Source: Escherichia whittamii (GTDB lineage: Bacteria > Pseudomonadota > Gammaproteobacteria > Enterobacterales > Enterobacteriaceae). Taken from it: DNA of 64,000 bases. Under the pieces are notes generated by a model. That model was not told where the DNA came from. It made no database searches and worked only from the letters and a program-made list of their open reading frames with translations. Positions 34,026 through 43,900 of this stretch are shown piece by piece. The position numbers were made by a program, and so were the translations under genes. The stretch spans positions 183,447 through 247,446 of the forward strand of contig NZ_JACSQI010000001.1 in NCBI RefSeq assembly GCF_014836715.1, read 5' to 3'. Each line of letters starts with the position of its first letter. The first letter of the stretch is position 1.

Positions 34026-35192
34026 TCAAACTACTGGACGTAAACGAACGCGTAACCAGCTGTATCCAATTACCGCCGAAGAAATTGAACCGACAAGGAT
34101 GCCTAATTTTGCCCAGTTAATCAGTTCTGGATCTACGCTACCAAACGCCAGGCTGGCAATAAAGATAGACATAGTAAAACCGATACCGCACAGAATACCA
34201 ACCGCCATAATTTGCTGATAAGTCGTTCCCTCTGGCAAATGCGCCAGTTTCAAACGCAACGCCAACCAGCAGAAAAGACTAATACCCAGTGGCTTGCCAA
34301 TCAGCAAACCAGCGATGATCCCTAATGGCAGAATGGAGGTCAGGCCATCCAGCGTCACGCCTTGCAGAGATACGCCCGCATTGGCAAACGCAAACAGCGG
34401 CAAAATCAGATATGCCACCCACGGATGCAAAACATGCTCCAGACGTTTAGCCGGGGATCGCCCATGCTTCTCTTTTAACGGAATAAAGAAGCCGACAATG
34501 ACGCCAGCCAGCGTTGCATGGACACCTGATTTCAACACCGCTGTCCACAGCACCACACCAACCAGAATATAAACGCCCGTGCGACGAACTCCACAGATAT
34601 TCAGTACCGCGAGTACGGCAATCGCTACTGCCGCAACGCCGAGAGAGGCCATCGACAAGTCGTTAGTGTAGAACAAGGCGATGATAATGATGGCTCCAAG
34701 GTCATCAATAATAGCCAGAGCCATCAAAAAGATCTTCAGCGCCAAAGGCACACGACTGCCTAACAGGGCCAACACGCCCAGAGCAAAGGCAATATCAGTT
34801 GCCGCCGGGATCGCCCAGCCTTCACGAGTGATAGGATCGGCATAGTTAAAAGCCAGATAGAGCAATGCCGGAACAATCATCCCACCGATTGCGGCAATAA
34901 CAGGAAATGCCGCCTGGCGCAAACTGGCCAGCGAACCTTGCATCAGCTCGCGTTTAACTTCCAGACCAACCAACAGGAAAAATACCGCCATCAGAGCGTC
35001 ATTGATCCATAGCAGCATGTTCTTGTTGATCTCAAGTGACCCAACCCGGAGCTGAACCGGTGTCTCAAGAAAGTCGTGATACCATCCACTGGTTGCACCG
35101 CTGTTGGCCATAATCATCGCTAATACAGCGGCAATAATGAGAATAATGCCTCCCGAGGCATCACTGCTAAAGAATCGATGCAGATGTTTCAC
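34026..35192 (-). CDS. nhaA: Na+/H+ antiporter NhaA
   Basis: This 388-residue inner-membrane antiporter exports one sodium for two protons. About 12 helices are visible, and the essential aspartate pair lies in [19 protein letters not shown] (Asp163/Asp164). Length matches K-12. It is cotranscribed with nhaR and regulated by NhaR and H-NS in K-12. Confidence 0.97.
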   Translation of the reverse strand: MKHLHRFFSSDASGGIILIIAAVLAMIMANSGATSGWYHDFLETPVQLRVGSLEINKNMLLWINDALMAVFFLLVGLEVKRELMQGSLASLRQAAFPVIAAIGGMIVPALLYLAFNYADPITREGWAIPAATDIAFALGVLALLGSRVPLALKIFLMALAIIDDLGAIIIIALFYTNDLSMASLGVAAVAIAVLAVLNICGVRRTGVYILVGVVLWTAVLKSGVHATLAGVIVGFFIPLKEKHGRSPAKRLEHVLHPWVAYLILPLFAFANAGVSLQGVTLDGLTSILPLGIIAGLLIGKPLGISLFCWLALRLKLAHLPEGTTYQQIMAVGILCGIGFTMSIFIASLAFGSVDPELINWAKLGILVGSISSAVIGYSWLRVRLRPVV

Positions 35193-35217
35193 TTTTTATT
35201 TCTCTTCAGGTGAATAG

Positions 35218-35297
35218 ATCGTTTTTACGATTTTACCCCGCACGAATCATCGTTAAAATCAGATTATAGTGTAGGAATAGTTCGTTTTTTACGATCT
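35218..35297 (-). promoter_or_regulatory. nhaA promoter with candidate NhaR boxes
   Basis: On the minus strand a TATAAT box (35263-35268) lies between two related sequences, ATCGTTTTTACGAT (35218-35231) and TTCGTTTTTTACGATCT (35281-35297). Paired TCGT/ACGA boxes fit known NhaR regulation of the P1 promoter; the exact footprint is inferred. Confidence 0.55.
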
Positions 35298-35426
35298 ATT
35301 AAAAGAATTGCGCCATCAGCGAGAGATGAGTTTTTGATGCCCGAAAGCGGTGGCTGATGACCTTAAGCCCTATTAATCATAGTCTAAGGTCAAGATTTAT
35401 GAAGAATTTATTCGGAAAAGTAATAA

Positions 35427-36692
35427 TTAAATCGCTCCATGCTCTAGTGTTTTATTCCACAAATGTTTGAGGATATCTAATGCAGAGACGACATTCGCAG
35501 GAGACATTCGGTTCAATGATGCCAGGAAAGGATGGTTCTCCACAAAGTGGATAAAACGCGTCGCACTGTTCAATGTCGCATGCCGCATCTCGCGGACTTT
35601 CTTACTGCCAGTGAGATTACATACAGCCATTGAATAATTGCGGTTAGAAAATGCACGCCAGACATTGTTTCGTACCCCACCACTAAGGAATAATCTCGGT
35701 GGAAAATCAATCCTGCCTGGTGCCACACCGCGCTCTTTGACAAAGGAAATATGGCACCGACCTTGATGAATATGCTGCAAATTAGCCATCAGACAGCCGC
35801 CCAATATAAAGCATTCGTGATCAAGGTAATGCTGAACGTTGATGGAATGCTCATCGGTCAGTATTCTGACCAGTTCAAAATGACGATATGCCGGAAGAAC
35901 CGGTTTCACCAGCATTCCTGGATCGTTTTGATGTAAAACTGCCGGGCCGTAATCAATATCAAATAAGGTATCCCGCCGCATAGTGAGTAACTCTTTGCGC
36001 TGGACATGATGTGCCAGCGTCCCTGGAGACATACGCTCTTCATAGCTTGATGTGTATTGATAATGTTGCTCTACGGCAGATGGGGAGTAATTGGTTGAGA
36101 TGGCAACCACCCTACCGCTTTGTTCTTCTGCGGTAACAAGGGCATAAAGATAGTTATTGCTACCATTATACTTGACACGAAAAGCACGGGTACTCAGAGT
36201 AATATCAGTGGCAGAGAAACGCTGTCGGCTTTCTTTATAATTTGCTTCACGCGCTAATTTTAACAGTTCACGGCTAAGTCCAGTGCTGTTAAGAAGTAAC
36301 GACTTTCTGATATCCGCAAGTGCCTCCCCTTGTTCAATCATCAATGCTAACTGGGCTCCTCGTGGTGTGGTATTTACATGTTCCAGAGTGATAAATGTTT
36401 TCTCACAATGATGGCAATACATTCTTCTCTGGCCTTGTGCTGAGTATCCATATTTTTTGAGAGATGTACTTCCGCAAGTTGAACATTGGCAAATTAAACC
36501 TCTCCAGGAGTGATTAACAATATTACGATAAATATTGAGCGACTGTTCAGAGATCACTGGAAACAAGTAACCACATTCACGGCATAAAATATTTTTCCCC
36601 TGAGCAACATAATCCTGGCTATTCAGCAACCCCAGGTTTTTACATCCTGGTGTTTTGCAACAATCAACATTTACGTTGGTAAACATATCCAC
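35427..36692 (-). CDS. zinc-ribbon, transposase-like protein of unknown role
   Basis: This is a 421-residue protein. The first 100 residues hold two cysteine zinc ribbons (CKTPGCKN...CRECG, about 12-41; CQCSTCGS...CHHCEKTF, about 69-96), the second like the DNA-binding ribbon of IS1-type transposases. Later segments recall a DDE/RNase-H core (ATDITLSTRAF about 162-172; LVRILTDEHSINVQ about 276-289) and a transposase-like tail (RMSPANVVSALDIL). I see no inverted terminal repeats or target duplication around it, so it looks like a domesticated transposase or a regulator built from one. It is separated from the sulfatase gene by a terminator. Function not known. Confidence 0.6.
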   Translation of the reverse strand: MDMFTNVNVDCCKTPGCKNLGLLNSQDYVAQGKNILCRECGYLFPVISEQSLNIYRNIVNHSWRGLICQCSTCGSTSLKKYGYSAQGQRRMYCHHCEKTFITLEHVNTTPRGAQLALMIEQGEALADIRKSLLLNSTGLSRELLKLAREANYKESRQRFSATDITLSTRAFRVKYNGSNNYLYALVTAEEQSGRVVAISTNYSPSAVEQHYQYTSSYEERMSPGTLAHHVQRKELLTMRRDTLFDIDYGPAVLHQNDPGMLVKPVLPAYRHFELVRILTDEHSINVQHYLDHECFILGGCLMANLQHIHQGRCHISFVKERGVAPGRIDFPPRLFLSGGVRNNVWRAFSNRNYSMAVCNLTGSKKVREMRHATLNSATRFIHFVENHPFLASLNRMSPANVVSALDILKHLWNKTLEHGAI

Positions 36693-36730
36693 TCCCTGCG
36701 AATAGCCGTATCTTGATATTGTTCAGCATA

Positions 36731-36766
36731 AAAAGAACCTGATTCAATGCGTAGCACTGAATCAGG
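36731..36766 (-). terminator. terminator of the sulfatase operon
   Basis: On the minus strand CCTGATTCA (36758-36766) pairs with TGAATCAGG (36738-36746) and is followed by TTCTTTTT. It separates the sulfatase operon from the zinc-ribbon gene. Confidence 0.82.
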
Positions 36767-36814
36767 CGGGCATAGCCCTGAATGGCATACATTACATTTA
36801 TTATGATTATCAGG

Positions 36815-38308
36815 TTAGCCCCAGGTCACTGCTTCTGGTTTATCGCCTCTGGCTTTCATTAGAGAATCATTATCAATATCAGTTTTATATTTTAAAAACT
36901 TACCATACATCTGTTTTTCAATATCTGGTTTTTTACCGATCAGATTAAATGTTTCAAAACGATCAGATTTAAGATTGTAGAGATATTTCGGTTTATTATT
37001 GCGATCGATAATCATCTTCCAGTCACCATCACGTATCGCCCATTCGTCGGTTGGATCATCCTGGAATGGCATATCAATCCCGAAAATTAATGGTTTTTCA
37101 CGCTTCAATGCTTTTTGCTCAAGAACAGGAACCAGCGATTCACCATCGAAAGTACGATCTGTAGGTAATTTGAAATTCATCATTTTCGCCAAAGTAGGCA
37201 TCCAGTCCAGACCATAAACGGGTGTATCTGAAACCATTCCCTGTGGTAGATGTTTACCATATTTAATAATGGCTGGAACACGAATTCCGCCTTCCCAAAG
37301 ATTATCCTTGCGACCGCGTAATCCGTCCGTTTCCCCTGCCAGATTCAGCTCATACACTTTGCGCGCTTCACGCGTTACCGGACCGTTATCACTGGTAAAA
37401 ATAACGATGGTGTTATCTTCTTCACCCATCATTTTGATTTTATCCAGCACTTTTCCAACCTGTGCATCCAGATAGCTGATATTGGCATAATATTCCCCTA
37501 CACCACGCCAGGGTTTGTCCGCCCAGTCGCCATAAAATAAATCAGGATGCTGCTTCTGATACGCGCTCATATATTGTGAGTACATGTCGAGATATTTTTT
37601 GGGCGAAGCCAGGGGGCTATGCACTTCGGTAAAAGCGACATAAAGGAAGAAAGGCTTGCTGTCCTTTTTGTGATCCAGCCAGTTGACGACTTCCGAACTG
37701 ACATACTCACCGCTCATTTTATCGGCTCGCGGAGTGGGTTGCCCGTTACGTAGCCAGCCTGTTGGGTAAACCATGCCATAACGCGGGCGTTCTTTAGCGT
37801 TATCCAGCGTGGCGTCGGTAACAAAGCCCGCCGTATTAACCAGTGAATAATCAAAGCCCATATCTTGTGCCTGTGGCTGATCGGTGCGATCGCCGCCTGC
37901 ATTCAGATGCAGCTTACCCATCATTGCCGTGTCGTACCCTTGCGCTTTGAGTAGATTAGCAATCGTGAGTTCGTTACGCCCTAAGGCAACATCTTTGCCC
38001 GAGGGGATCCATGAGCGAATTCCAGTACGAAATGGCATCCGGCCTGTTAATAGCCCAGCGCGTGAAGGTGAACTTAAGGGGGCGGGAGCATAGTAGTCAG
38101 TAAATTTGACACCTTCCTGGGCAAGCCTGTCGATATTAGGTGTTTTAACGATCTGATGACCATATGTTGCCAAATCACCATAGCCTAAATCATCAGCCAT
38201 AATAATGACTAAATTAGGTTGTTTAGTCTCTGCGGCTAAGGCAGGAATAAAAGCATTCCCTGTGCAAACTGCAAGGCCGATCAAACTGGCCATTAATGTT
38301 TTCTGCAT
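36815..38308 (-). CDS. Ser-type periplasmic sulfatase
   Basis: This 497-residue sulfatase has a signal peptide cut near residues 25-26 (FIPALAA) and the N-terminal metal site MADDLGYGD (about 37-45). The maturation motif is S79-S-P-S-R83, a serine-type sulfatase sequence whose Ser79 must be oxidised to formylglycine by a radical-SAM anSME. No such maturase is encoded in the window; K-12 carries AslB/YdeM-type candidates elsewhere. It follows the outer-membrane channel gene by 20 bp, suggesting uptake and desulfation of a sulfated sugar or aryl sulfate. Substrate unknown. Confidence 0.85.
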   Translation of the reverse strand: MQKTLMASLIGLAVCTGNAFIPALAAETKQPNLVIIMADDLGYGDLATYGHQIVKTPNIDRLAQEGVKFTDYYAPAPLSSPSRAGLLTGRMPFRTGIRSWIPSGKDVALGRNELTIANLLKAQGYDTAMMGKLHLNAGGDRTDQPQAQDMGFDYSLVNTAGFVTDATLDNAKERPRYGMVYPTGWLRNGQPTPRADKMSGEYVSSEVVNWLDHKKDSKPFFLYVAFTEVHSPLASPKKYLDMYSQYMSAYQKQHPDLFYGDWADKPWRGVGEYYANISYLDAQVGKVLDKIKMMGEEDNTIVIFTSDNGPVTREARKVYELNLAGETDGLRGRKDNLWEGGIRVPAIIKYGKHLPQGMVSDTPVYGLDWMPTLAKMMNFKLPTDRTFDGESLVPVLEQKALKREKPLIFGIDMPFQDDPTDEWAIRDGDWKMIIDRNNKPKYLYNLKSDRFETFNLIGKKPDIEKQMYGKFLKYKTDIDNDSLMKARGDKPEAVTWG

Positions 38309-38328
38309 AATTATTTCCTGATAAAAAA

Positions 38329-39090
38329 TTAGAAATCATAACCAAGCATATAAATCATTTGATCGCCAAAACCATCGTAGCCCAACTTATTATCGAAATA
38401 ACGCCACGTCACACTGGCTTTCCAGCGAGGATAGAACTTCCAGGCAATAGTTAAACCGCCATTTAACCCGTTCCGGCCAAATTGCTGCTCCGCGTAAGCA
38501 TCGTTCCTGTCCAGTTCTATTTCATTCCAGTTAGATAAAACAAATTTTTCGTCAAATAAGGTAAATGGCAATACTGCAGTCCAGCCAACAACATAACCGT
38601 TCCAGCCATTCGTTTGACCATATTTAGCTGATACGTAGTCGCCAGATTGATTATGCAATCCAATATACGGTTTAAAAAAGCCCCACTCACCATTCCAGCC
38701 GAGGTAACCGAATCCATAAAACATGTCCAGATCGTCACCCCATGAGTTATCCCATTGGCCATAAATTTTGCCAAAGAATGTCATATCAGAGTCAAAGAGT
38801 CTGACATGCGTCATTGCTGAAACCGTATGATTTCGCCCTGCTACAGCATGATTGAGTACATTACTTTCATAAAATGAGTAAAACTCTGCTTCTTTAAAAT
38901 TTACTCCAAAGTCCGCAGTCACTTTCCATACTTCACCACGGTGAGTGTTTACAAATCCGCTATTCCAGTCAGCATAACCCGCATTTATTGAACCAAAGGA
39001 TCCTTTATATTCTAATGAAGAATATGCAGGGAAATGATAGATAGCTGTTATCAGGGTACACGCAATAAGAAGTCGTCTTTTGGCAGACAT
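38329..39090 (-). CDS. Tsx/OmpK-like outer-membrane channel
   Basis: This 253-residue protein has a signal peptide (about 1-25, ending FPAYSS) and the aromatic-rich alternating pattern of a small beta-barrel, ending in Phe as outer-membrane proteins do (MLGYDF). It resembles the nucleoside-specific channel family (Tsx, OmpK). Placed ahead of a periplasmic sulfatase in one transcription unit, it probably admits the sulfatase substrate. I do not recall it from K-12 at this site. Confidence 0.78.
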   Translation of the reverse strand: MSAKRRLLIACTLITAIYHFPAYSSLEYKGSFGSINAGYADWNSGFVNTHRGEVWKVTADFGVNFKEAEFYSFYESNVLNHAVAGRNHTVSAMTHVRLFDSDMTFFGKIYGQWDNSWGDDLDMFYGFGYLGWNGEWGFFKPYIGLHNQSGDYVSAKYGQTNGWNGYVVGWTAVLPFTLFDEKFVLSNWNEIELDRNDAYAEQQFGRNGLNGGLTIAWKFYPRWKASVTWRYFDNKLGYDGFGDQMIYMLGYDF

Positions 39091-39198
39091 ATAATATGTT
39101 CTCCATTCATTGTTTTTATGATTCCATCGGAATTAATACACCAGACAATTCATTTTTATTAAGAATGACCAGGCCAGTATATTTAAAGATGACTATCG

Positions 39199-39220
39199 AA
39201 GCGTGATGAAGATCGCAGAT
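39199..39220. promoter_or_regulatory. candidate CRP site upstream of the channel/sulfatase operon
   Basis: CGTGA-N6-TCGCA fits the CRP core at eight of ten positions with the inner bases GAT...ATC also matching. It lies 109-130 bp upstream of the channel gene. The surrounding 39091-39590 is AT-rich and I see no other gene in it. Confidence 0.45.
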
Positions 39221-39590
39221 TACTTTTGCAAACAGCCGGAGGGATATCGTGTTTCAGAAAATGTGTCTGTTTTAAATATCACCCTTTGATTTATAGGCAT
39301 TTTTCATGATGAACTTAGCATTGGCTGCTGAACGTATTTCTTTGTCTCTCTATAGTATTACACTAACCTTTAATAATTAATTTCCTTTAGCTATTCACTT
39401 TTGATAGAGGAAAACACCTTTTTTTGTGAATCTTTGGATGTATTTAAGTTAAATAAATTGATGTATTGAAATATTATTCCGCAAAAATGCGAGACGTCTT
39501 CAGAAAAAGAATTGATAAAACAGAAGTGAATTAAAAGCGCAGTATAATAACGGCGGGTGCTTGAGGCTATCTGTCTCAGGCATTAGCTAG

Positions 39591-39857
39591 ATGGCAGATA
39601 GAGAAAAGCCCCGAGTGATATTTTACCATCAACCCGAGGCCCCCCTATATGCAGACTCATGTAGAGTGCCTCTTACTGACCGTAAGGTCAAGGAGAAGAG
39701 AGCAATGAAGCAGCATAAGGCGATGATTGTCGCCCTGATCGTCATCTGTATCACCGCCGTAGTGGCGGCACTGGTAACGAGAAAAGACCTCTGTGAGGTT
39801 CACATCCGAACTGGCCAGACGGAGGTTGCTGTTTTCACGGCTTACGAATCCGAGTAA
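39591..39857 (+). CDS. mokC: MokC overlapping leader frame of hokC
   Basis: The frame of hokC stays open upstream to ATG 39591, 88 codons in all. In K-12 mokC starts much closer, at a Met-Leu-Asn-Thr-Cys start; here the equivalent codons read Ala-Asp-Ser-Cys with no ATG, so initiation would have to move to GTG 39615 or ATG 39591, or be lost. Mok translation normally couples to hok and is the target of Sok RNA. Confidence 0.4.
   Translation: MADREKPRVIFYHQPEAPLYADSCRVPLTDRKVKEKRAMKQHKAMIVALIVICITAVVAALVTRKDLCEVHIRTGQTEVAVFTAYESE
39594..39661 (-). ncRNA. sokC: SokC antisense RNA
   Basis: On the minus strand this segment ends in a stem (GCCTCGGGTTGAT pairing with ATCACTCGGGGC) followed by TTTTCT, the layout of Sok antitoxin RNAs. 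It is complementary to the leader upstream of hokC and would block translation of the mok frame. Ends are estimated from the K-12 and plasmid R1 relatives. Confidence 0.65.
39705..39857 (+). CDS. hokC: type I toxin HokC (Gef)
   Basis: This 50-residue membrane toxin has a single transmembrane helix (MIVALIVICITAVVAALVT, about 7-25) and a periplasmic tail (DLCEVHIRTGQTEVAVFTAYESE in two parts); it appears identical to K-12 HokC. AAGGAGAAG precedes the ATG. It is controlled by SokC. IS186, which flanks it in K-12, is absent, so the locus could be functional. An overlapping mok frame enters upstream in the same phase, with its ATG at 39591. Confidence 0.9.
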   Translation: MKQHKAMIVALIVICITAVVAALVTRKDLCEVHIRTGQTEVAVFTAYESE

Positions 39858-39960
39858 GAGCAACGGCGGGGAGTGATCCCCGCCACTTTACAGGTGCTTG
39901 CATATCTTCAACGCACCCTATTTTTACCCTGGCCTGCCCACGGGCAGGCTTTTCAGGGCG

Positions 39961-41091
39961 TTAGCGAGTCAGGTCGTCAAAAAACTTCTTCACGCCATCG
40001 AAGAAGCTCTTCGAGCGCGGGCTGTTGTGCTCGCCGGTTGGGCCACCGAAGCTTTCTTGCAGCTCTTGCAGCAGCTGTTTCTGCTTCTCGTTCAGACCTA
40101 CCGGTGTTTCGACAACAACGCGGCACAGCAAGTCACCTTGCGCACCGCCGCGAACAGACTTGACGCCTTTACCGCGCATACGGAACAGCTTACCGGTCTG
40201 GGTTTCGCCAGGCACTTTCAGTTTAACGCGCCCATCAAGGGTCGGCACTTCGATTTCGCCACCCAGAGCTGCCATAGCGAAGTTGATCGGCACTTCGCAA
40301 TACAGGTTGTTGCCTTCACGCTCGAAAATCGGGTGCTGTTTAACCTGTACCTGAACGTACAGATCGCCTGCCGGTGCGCCGTGTTCGCCCGCTTCACCTT
40401 CGCCCGCAAGACGGATGCGATCTCCAGTGTCCACCCCTGCCGGGATTTTAACGGACAGCGTTTTGCTGCGCTCAACGCGACCATGACCATGACACTTGTT
40501 GCATGGATCTTTGATAAGCGTACCGCGCCCCTGACAGTGCGGACAGGTCTGCTGTACAGCGAAGAAGCCCTGGCGCATCTGCACCTGACCAGAACCATGA
40601 CAGGTCGGACAGGTCTGCGGCTGCGTGCCTGGTTTTGCACCGCTACCGTGGCAAACGTCACACTCTTCCAGAGTCGGAATGCGGATCTCTTTGGTCACGC
40701 CACGTACAGCTTCTTCGAGGGTGAGCTCCATGTTATAGCGTAAATCAGCACCACGCGCCGCACGTTGACGACCACGTCCGCCGCCAAAAATATCGCCGAA
40801 AACGTCACCAAAAATATCGCTGAAGTCTGCGCCGCCGCCAAAACCGCCGCCGCCCATGCCGCCTTGCTCAAACGCCGCATGACCATACTGATCATATGCC
40901 GCGCGTTTTTGCGAGTCGGTCAGAACTTCATAAGCTTCCTTGATCTCTTTAAATTTCGCCTCGGCCTCTTTGTCACCCTGGTTACGGTCCGGGTGATATT
41001 TCATGGCCAGGCGTTTGTAGGCCTTTTTGATTTCACGCTCTTCCGCTGTTCTGGAAACGCCTAAAATCTCGTAATAATCAAGCTTCGCCAT
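39961..41091 (-). CDS. dnaJ: chaperone DnaJ
   Basis: This 376-residue Hsp40 co-chaperone stimulates DnaK ATPase. J domain (residues 1-70, HPD at about 33-35), Gly/Phe-rich linker (about 77-107), four CxxCxGxG zinc repeats (about 144-200) and the C-terminal substrate-binding domains are complete. It is downstream of dnaK by 88 bp. Confidence 0.98.
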   Translation of the reverse strand: MAKLDYYEILGVSRTAEEREIKKAYKRLAMKYHPDRNQGDKEAEAKFKEIKEAYEVLTDSQKRAAYDQYGHAAFEQGGMGGGGFGGGADFSDIFGDVFGDIFGGGRGRQRAARGADLRYNMELTLEEAVRGVTKEIRIPTLEECDVCHGSGAKPGTQPQTCPTCHGSGQVQMRQGFFAVQQTCPHCQGRGTLIKDPCNKCHGHGRVERSKTLSVKIPAGVDTGDRIRLAGEGEAGEHGAPAGDLYVQVQVKQHPIFEREGNNLYCEVPINFAMAALGGEIEVPTLDGRVKLKVPGETQTGKLFRMRGKGVKSVRGGAQGDLLCRVVVETPVGLNEKQKQLLQELQESFGGPTGEHNSPRSKSFFDGVKKFFDDLTR

Positions 41092-41179
41092 CTTTTTTTA
41101 ATTGCCCCTAGATGAATGCACGGGCGGAGAGGAAAATCCCCTTCGCCCGTGTCAGTATAATTACCCGTTTATAGGGCGA
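41092..41179 (-). ncRNA. dnaK-dnaJ intergenic segment (tpke11 position)
   Basis: K-12 annotates an 88-nt small RNA, tpke11, filling exactly this gap. Here the gap is also 88 bp and holds a strong hairpin (CACGGGCGAAGGGG with CCTCTCCGCCCGTGC). It may be a processing or attenuation hairpin rather than an independent RNA. Confidence 0.35.
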
Positions 41180-43096
41180 TTATTTTTTGTCTTTGACTTC
41201 TTCAAACTCGGCGTCGACAACATCGTCATCTTTTGCGTTGTTTGCAGAAGCATCAGCACCGGCAGTCTGCTGCTGGGCATGTTGCTGCTGGGCGATTTCC
41301 ATCAGTTTCTGGGAAACCTGTGCCAGCTCCTGCATTTTCGCTTCGATAGCGGCTTTGTCTTCACCTTTCAGAGCAGTTTCCAGTGCAGTCAGCGCAGACT
41401 CGATAGCAGTTTTGTCGTCAGCCGGCAGTTTGTCGCCTGCTTCTTCAACCTGCTTACGGGTACTGTGCAGCAGATGGTCGCCCTGGTTGCGGGTCTGTAC
41501 CAGCTCTTCAAACTTACGGTCTGCTTCGGCGTTAGCTTCAGCGTCGCGTACCATTTTCTGGATTTCATCTTCGTTCAGACCAGAAGAAGCCTTGATGGTG
41601 ATCTTCTGCTCTTTACCGCTGTTTTTGTCTTTCGCGGAAACGTGCAGGATACCGTCAGCATCGATATCGAAGGTAACTTCGATCTGCGGCATGCCGCGCG
41701 GTGCCGGGTTGATGCCATCCAGGTTGAACTGACCCAGAGATTTGTTATCAGCCGCACGTTTACGTTCACCCTGCAGCACGTGGATGGTTACCGCAGACTG
41801 GTTGTCTTCAGCGGTAGAGAACACCTGGCTGTGCTTGGTCGGGATAGTCGTGTTTTTCGCGATAAGCGTAGTCATTACACCGCCCATGGTTTCGATACCC
41901 AGAGACAGCGGGGTAACGTCCAGCAGCAGTACGTCTTTCACGTCGCCAGTCAGTACACCACCCTGAACGGCAGCACCGATTGCCACAGCTTCGTCCGGGT
42001 TAACGTCTTTACGCGGCTCTTTACCAAAGAACTCAGCAACTTTCTTCTGAACCATTGGCATACGAGTCTGACCACCAACGAGGATAACATCGTCGATATC
42101 AGATACGGACAGGCCAGCGTCCTGCAGAGCAACTTTCAGCGGCTCGATGGAACGGTTCACCAGGTCTTCCACCAGGCTTTCCAGTTTCGCACGAGTCACT
42201 TTGATGTTCATGTGTTTCGGACCGGTCGCATCTGCAGTGATGTACGGCAGGTTAACGTCGGTCTGTTGAGCGGAAGACAGCTCGATTTTCGCTTTTTCTG
42301 CCGCTTCTTTCAGGCGCTGCATTGCCAGCGGGTCGTTACGCAGGTCAATACCCTGATCTTTCTTGAATTCTTCAACCAGATAGTTGATCAGACGGCTGTC
42401 GAAGTCTTCACCACCTAAGTGGGTATCACCGTTGGTTGCCAGAACTTCGAAGGTTTTTTCGCCGTCAACTTCGTCGATTTCGATAATGGAGATATCGAAA
42501 GTACCACCACCAAGGTCATAAACCGCGATAGTACGGTTACCAGTACCTTTGTCCAGACCGTAAGCCAGCGCAGCTGCGGTCGGTTCGTTGATGATACGTT
42601 TTACTTCCAGACCAGCGATACGGCCTGCGTCTTTAGTTGCCTGACGCTGTGCATCGTTAAAGTATGCCGGTACAGTGATAACAGCTTCAGTTACCGGTTC
42701 GCCCAGGTAATCTTCCGCGGTTTTCTTCATTTTTTTCAGCACTTCAGCAGAGATCTGCGGCGGTGCCATTTTCTGGCCTTTAACTTCGACCCATGCGTCG
42801 CCGTTATCAGCAGCAATAATTTTGAACGGCATGATGGAAACATCACGCTGTACTTCTTCGTCCTGGAAGCGGCGGCCAATCAGGCGTTTAATCGCAAACA
42901 GGGTGTTTTGCGGGTTCGTCACTGCCTGACGTTTAGCCGGCTGACCAACCAGAGTTTCACCATCCTGGGTATAGGCAATGATAGAAGGCGTGGTGCGATC
43001 GCCTTCGGCGTTCTCCAGCACACGAGGAGTGGTGCCATCCATAATCGCTACACAAGAGTTGGTAGTACCCAGGTCGATACCAATAATTTTACCCAT
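41180..43096 (-). CDS. dnaK: chaperone DnaK
   Basis: This 638-residue Hsp70 has its nucleotide-binding domain ([13 protein letters not shown] at the start), the conserved linker [13 protein letters not shown] (about 388-400), substrate-binding beta domain and helical lid with the acidic EEVKDKK tail. It folds proteins with DnaJ and GrpE and restrains sigma-32. Confidence 0.98.
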
Positions 43097-43142
43097 CTAA
43101 ACGTCTCCACTATATATTCGGTCATCATGTGGTATGAGTCTG

Positions 43143-43249
43143 TAATAGGGGCGAAACGTCTGGTTTCAACTGCCCAATTTCATTTTTTTGCAGACTCACT
43201 CACTGCGGTTGACTACTAAATGGGGTCGTAACCCACGTCATCAAGGGGG
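43143..43249 (-). promoter_or_regulatory. dnaKJ heat-shock promoters P1 and P2
   Basis: On the minus strand two sigma-32 type promoters are seen: P1 with CCCCCTTGA (43241-43249) and CCCCATTTA (43217-43225), and P2 with GTTGAAA (43164-43170) and CCCCTATTA (43143-43151). Both match known dnaK heat-shock promoters. The rest of 43250-43470 carries the divergent yaaI promoter region and no other gene. Confidence 0.8.
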
Positions 43250-43470
43250 AGATGCAAAAATTTTTTGTGCTTTTGCGCAGAAATTTCGTGATATGCCGGA
43301 AGAAGACATGAAACAGACAGCCGTTTTATTCATATAAAGAATGAATTCAACACAAGGCATTCACCAAAAAATTGTAATAAAAAGAAAAGATTACATACCT
43401 GAATCTTCTTTTCGTCAGCAGTAAACTAGTAGCTATTCATCCCCTACTGCTCCCCGCTAAGAGAATCTTT

Positions 43471-43875
43471 ATGAAATCCGTTTTTACGATTTCCGCCAGC
43501 CTGGTACTTGGCCTTATGCTGTGCTGCACGGCGCAAGCTAACGACCATAAAATCCTCGGCGTCATTGCGATGCCGCGTAACGAAACCAACGATCTGGCGC
43601 TGAAACTCCCCGTTTGCCGCATCGTAAAACGTATCCAACTCACCGCCGATCATGGCGATTTACAGTTGAGCGGCGCGTCGGTTTATTTCAAAGCCGCCCG
43701 TAGCGCCAGCCAAAGTCTGCATGTTCCCGCAGAAATTAAAGAAGGGCAAACCACCAGCTGGATCAACATTAACAGCGATAACGACAACAAACGCTGCGTG
43801 TCAAAAATCACCTTTTCCGGTCATACAGTGAACTCGTCCGATATGGCCACGCTGAAAATTATCGGCGACGACTAA
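43471..43875 (+). CDS. yaaI: uncharacterised periplasmic protein YaaI
   Basis: This 134-residue protein has a cleavable signal peptide ([23 protein letters not shown], about 1-23, given here in part as the usual n-h-c pattern) and belongs to UPF0412. Two cysteines in the mature part (CRIVKRI and KRCVSKI) could form a disulphide. No function is known. yaaW follows 25 bp after the stop. Confidence 0.9.
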   Translation: MKSVFTISASLVLGLMLCCTAQANDHKILGVIAMPRNETNDLALKLPVCRIVKRIQLTADHGDLQLSGASVYFKAARSASQSLHVPAEIKEGQTTSWININSDNDNKRCVSKITFSGHTVNSSDMATLKIIGDD

Positions 43876-43900
43876 CGCTTGAACAGAGAATCCCCAATAA

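Noticed and set aside
35380..36740. Complete insertion sequence around the zinc-ribbon gene
   Set aside because: I could not find inverted terminal repeats or a target-site duplication at either side by eye.
41102..42418. 438-codon open frame antisense to dnaK
   Set aside because: It mirrors the strongly biased codons of dnaK, has no ribosome site, and its residue composition (Val/Phe/Arg/Gln-rich) is typical of a shadow frame.
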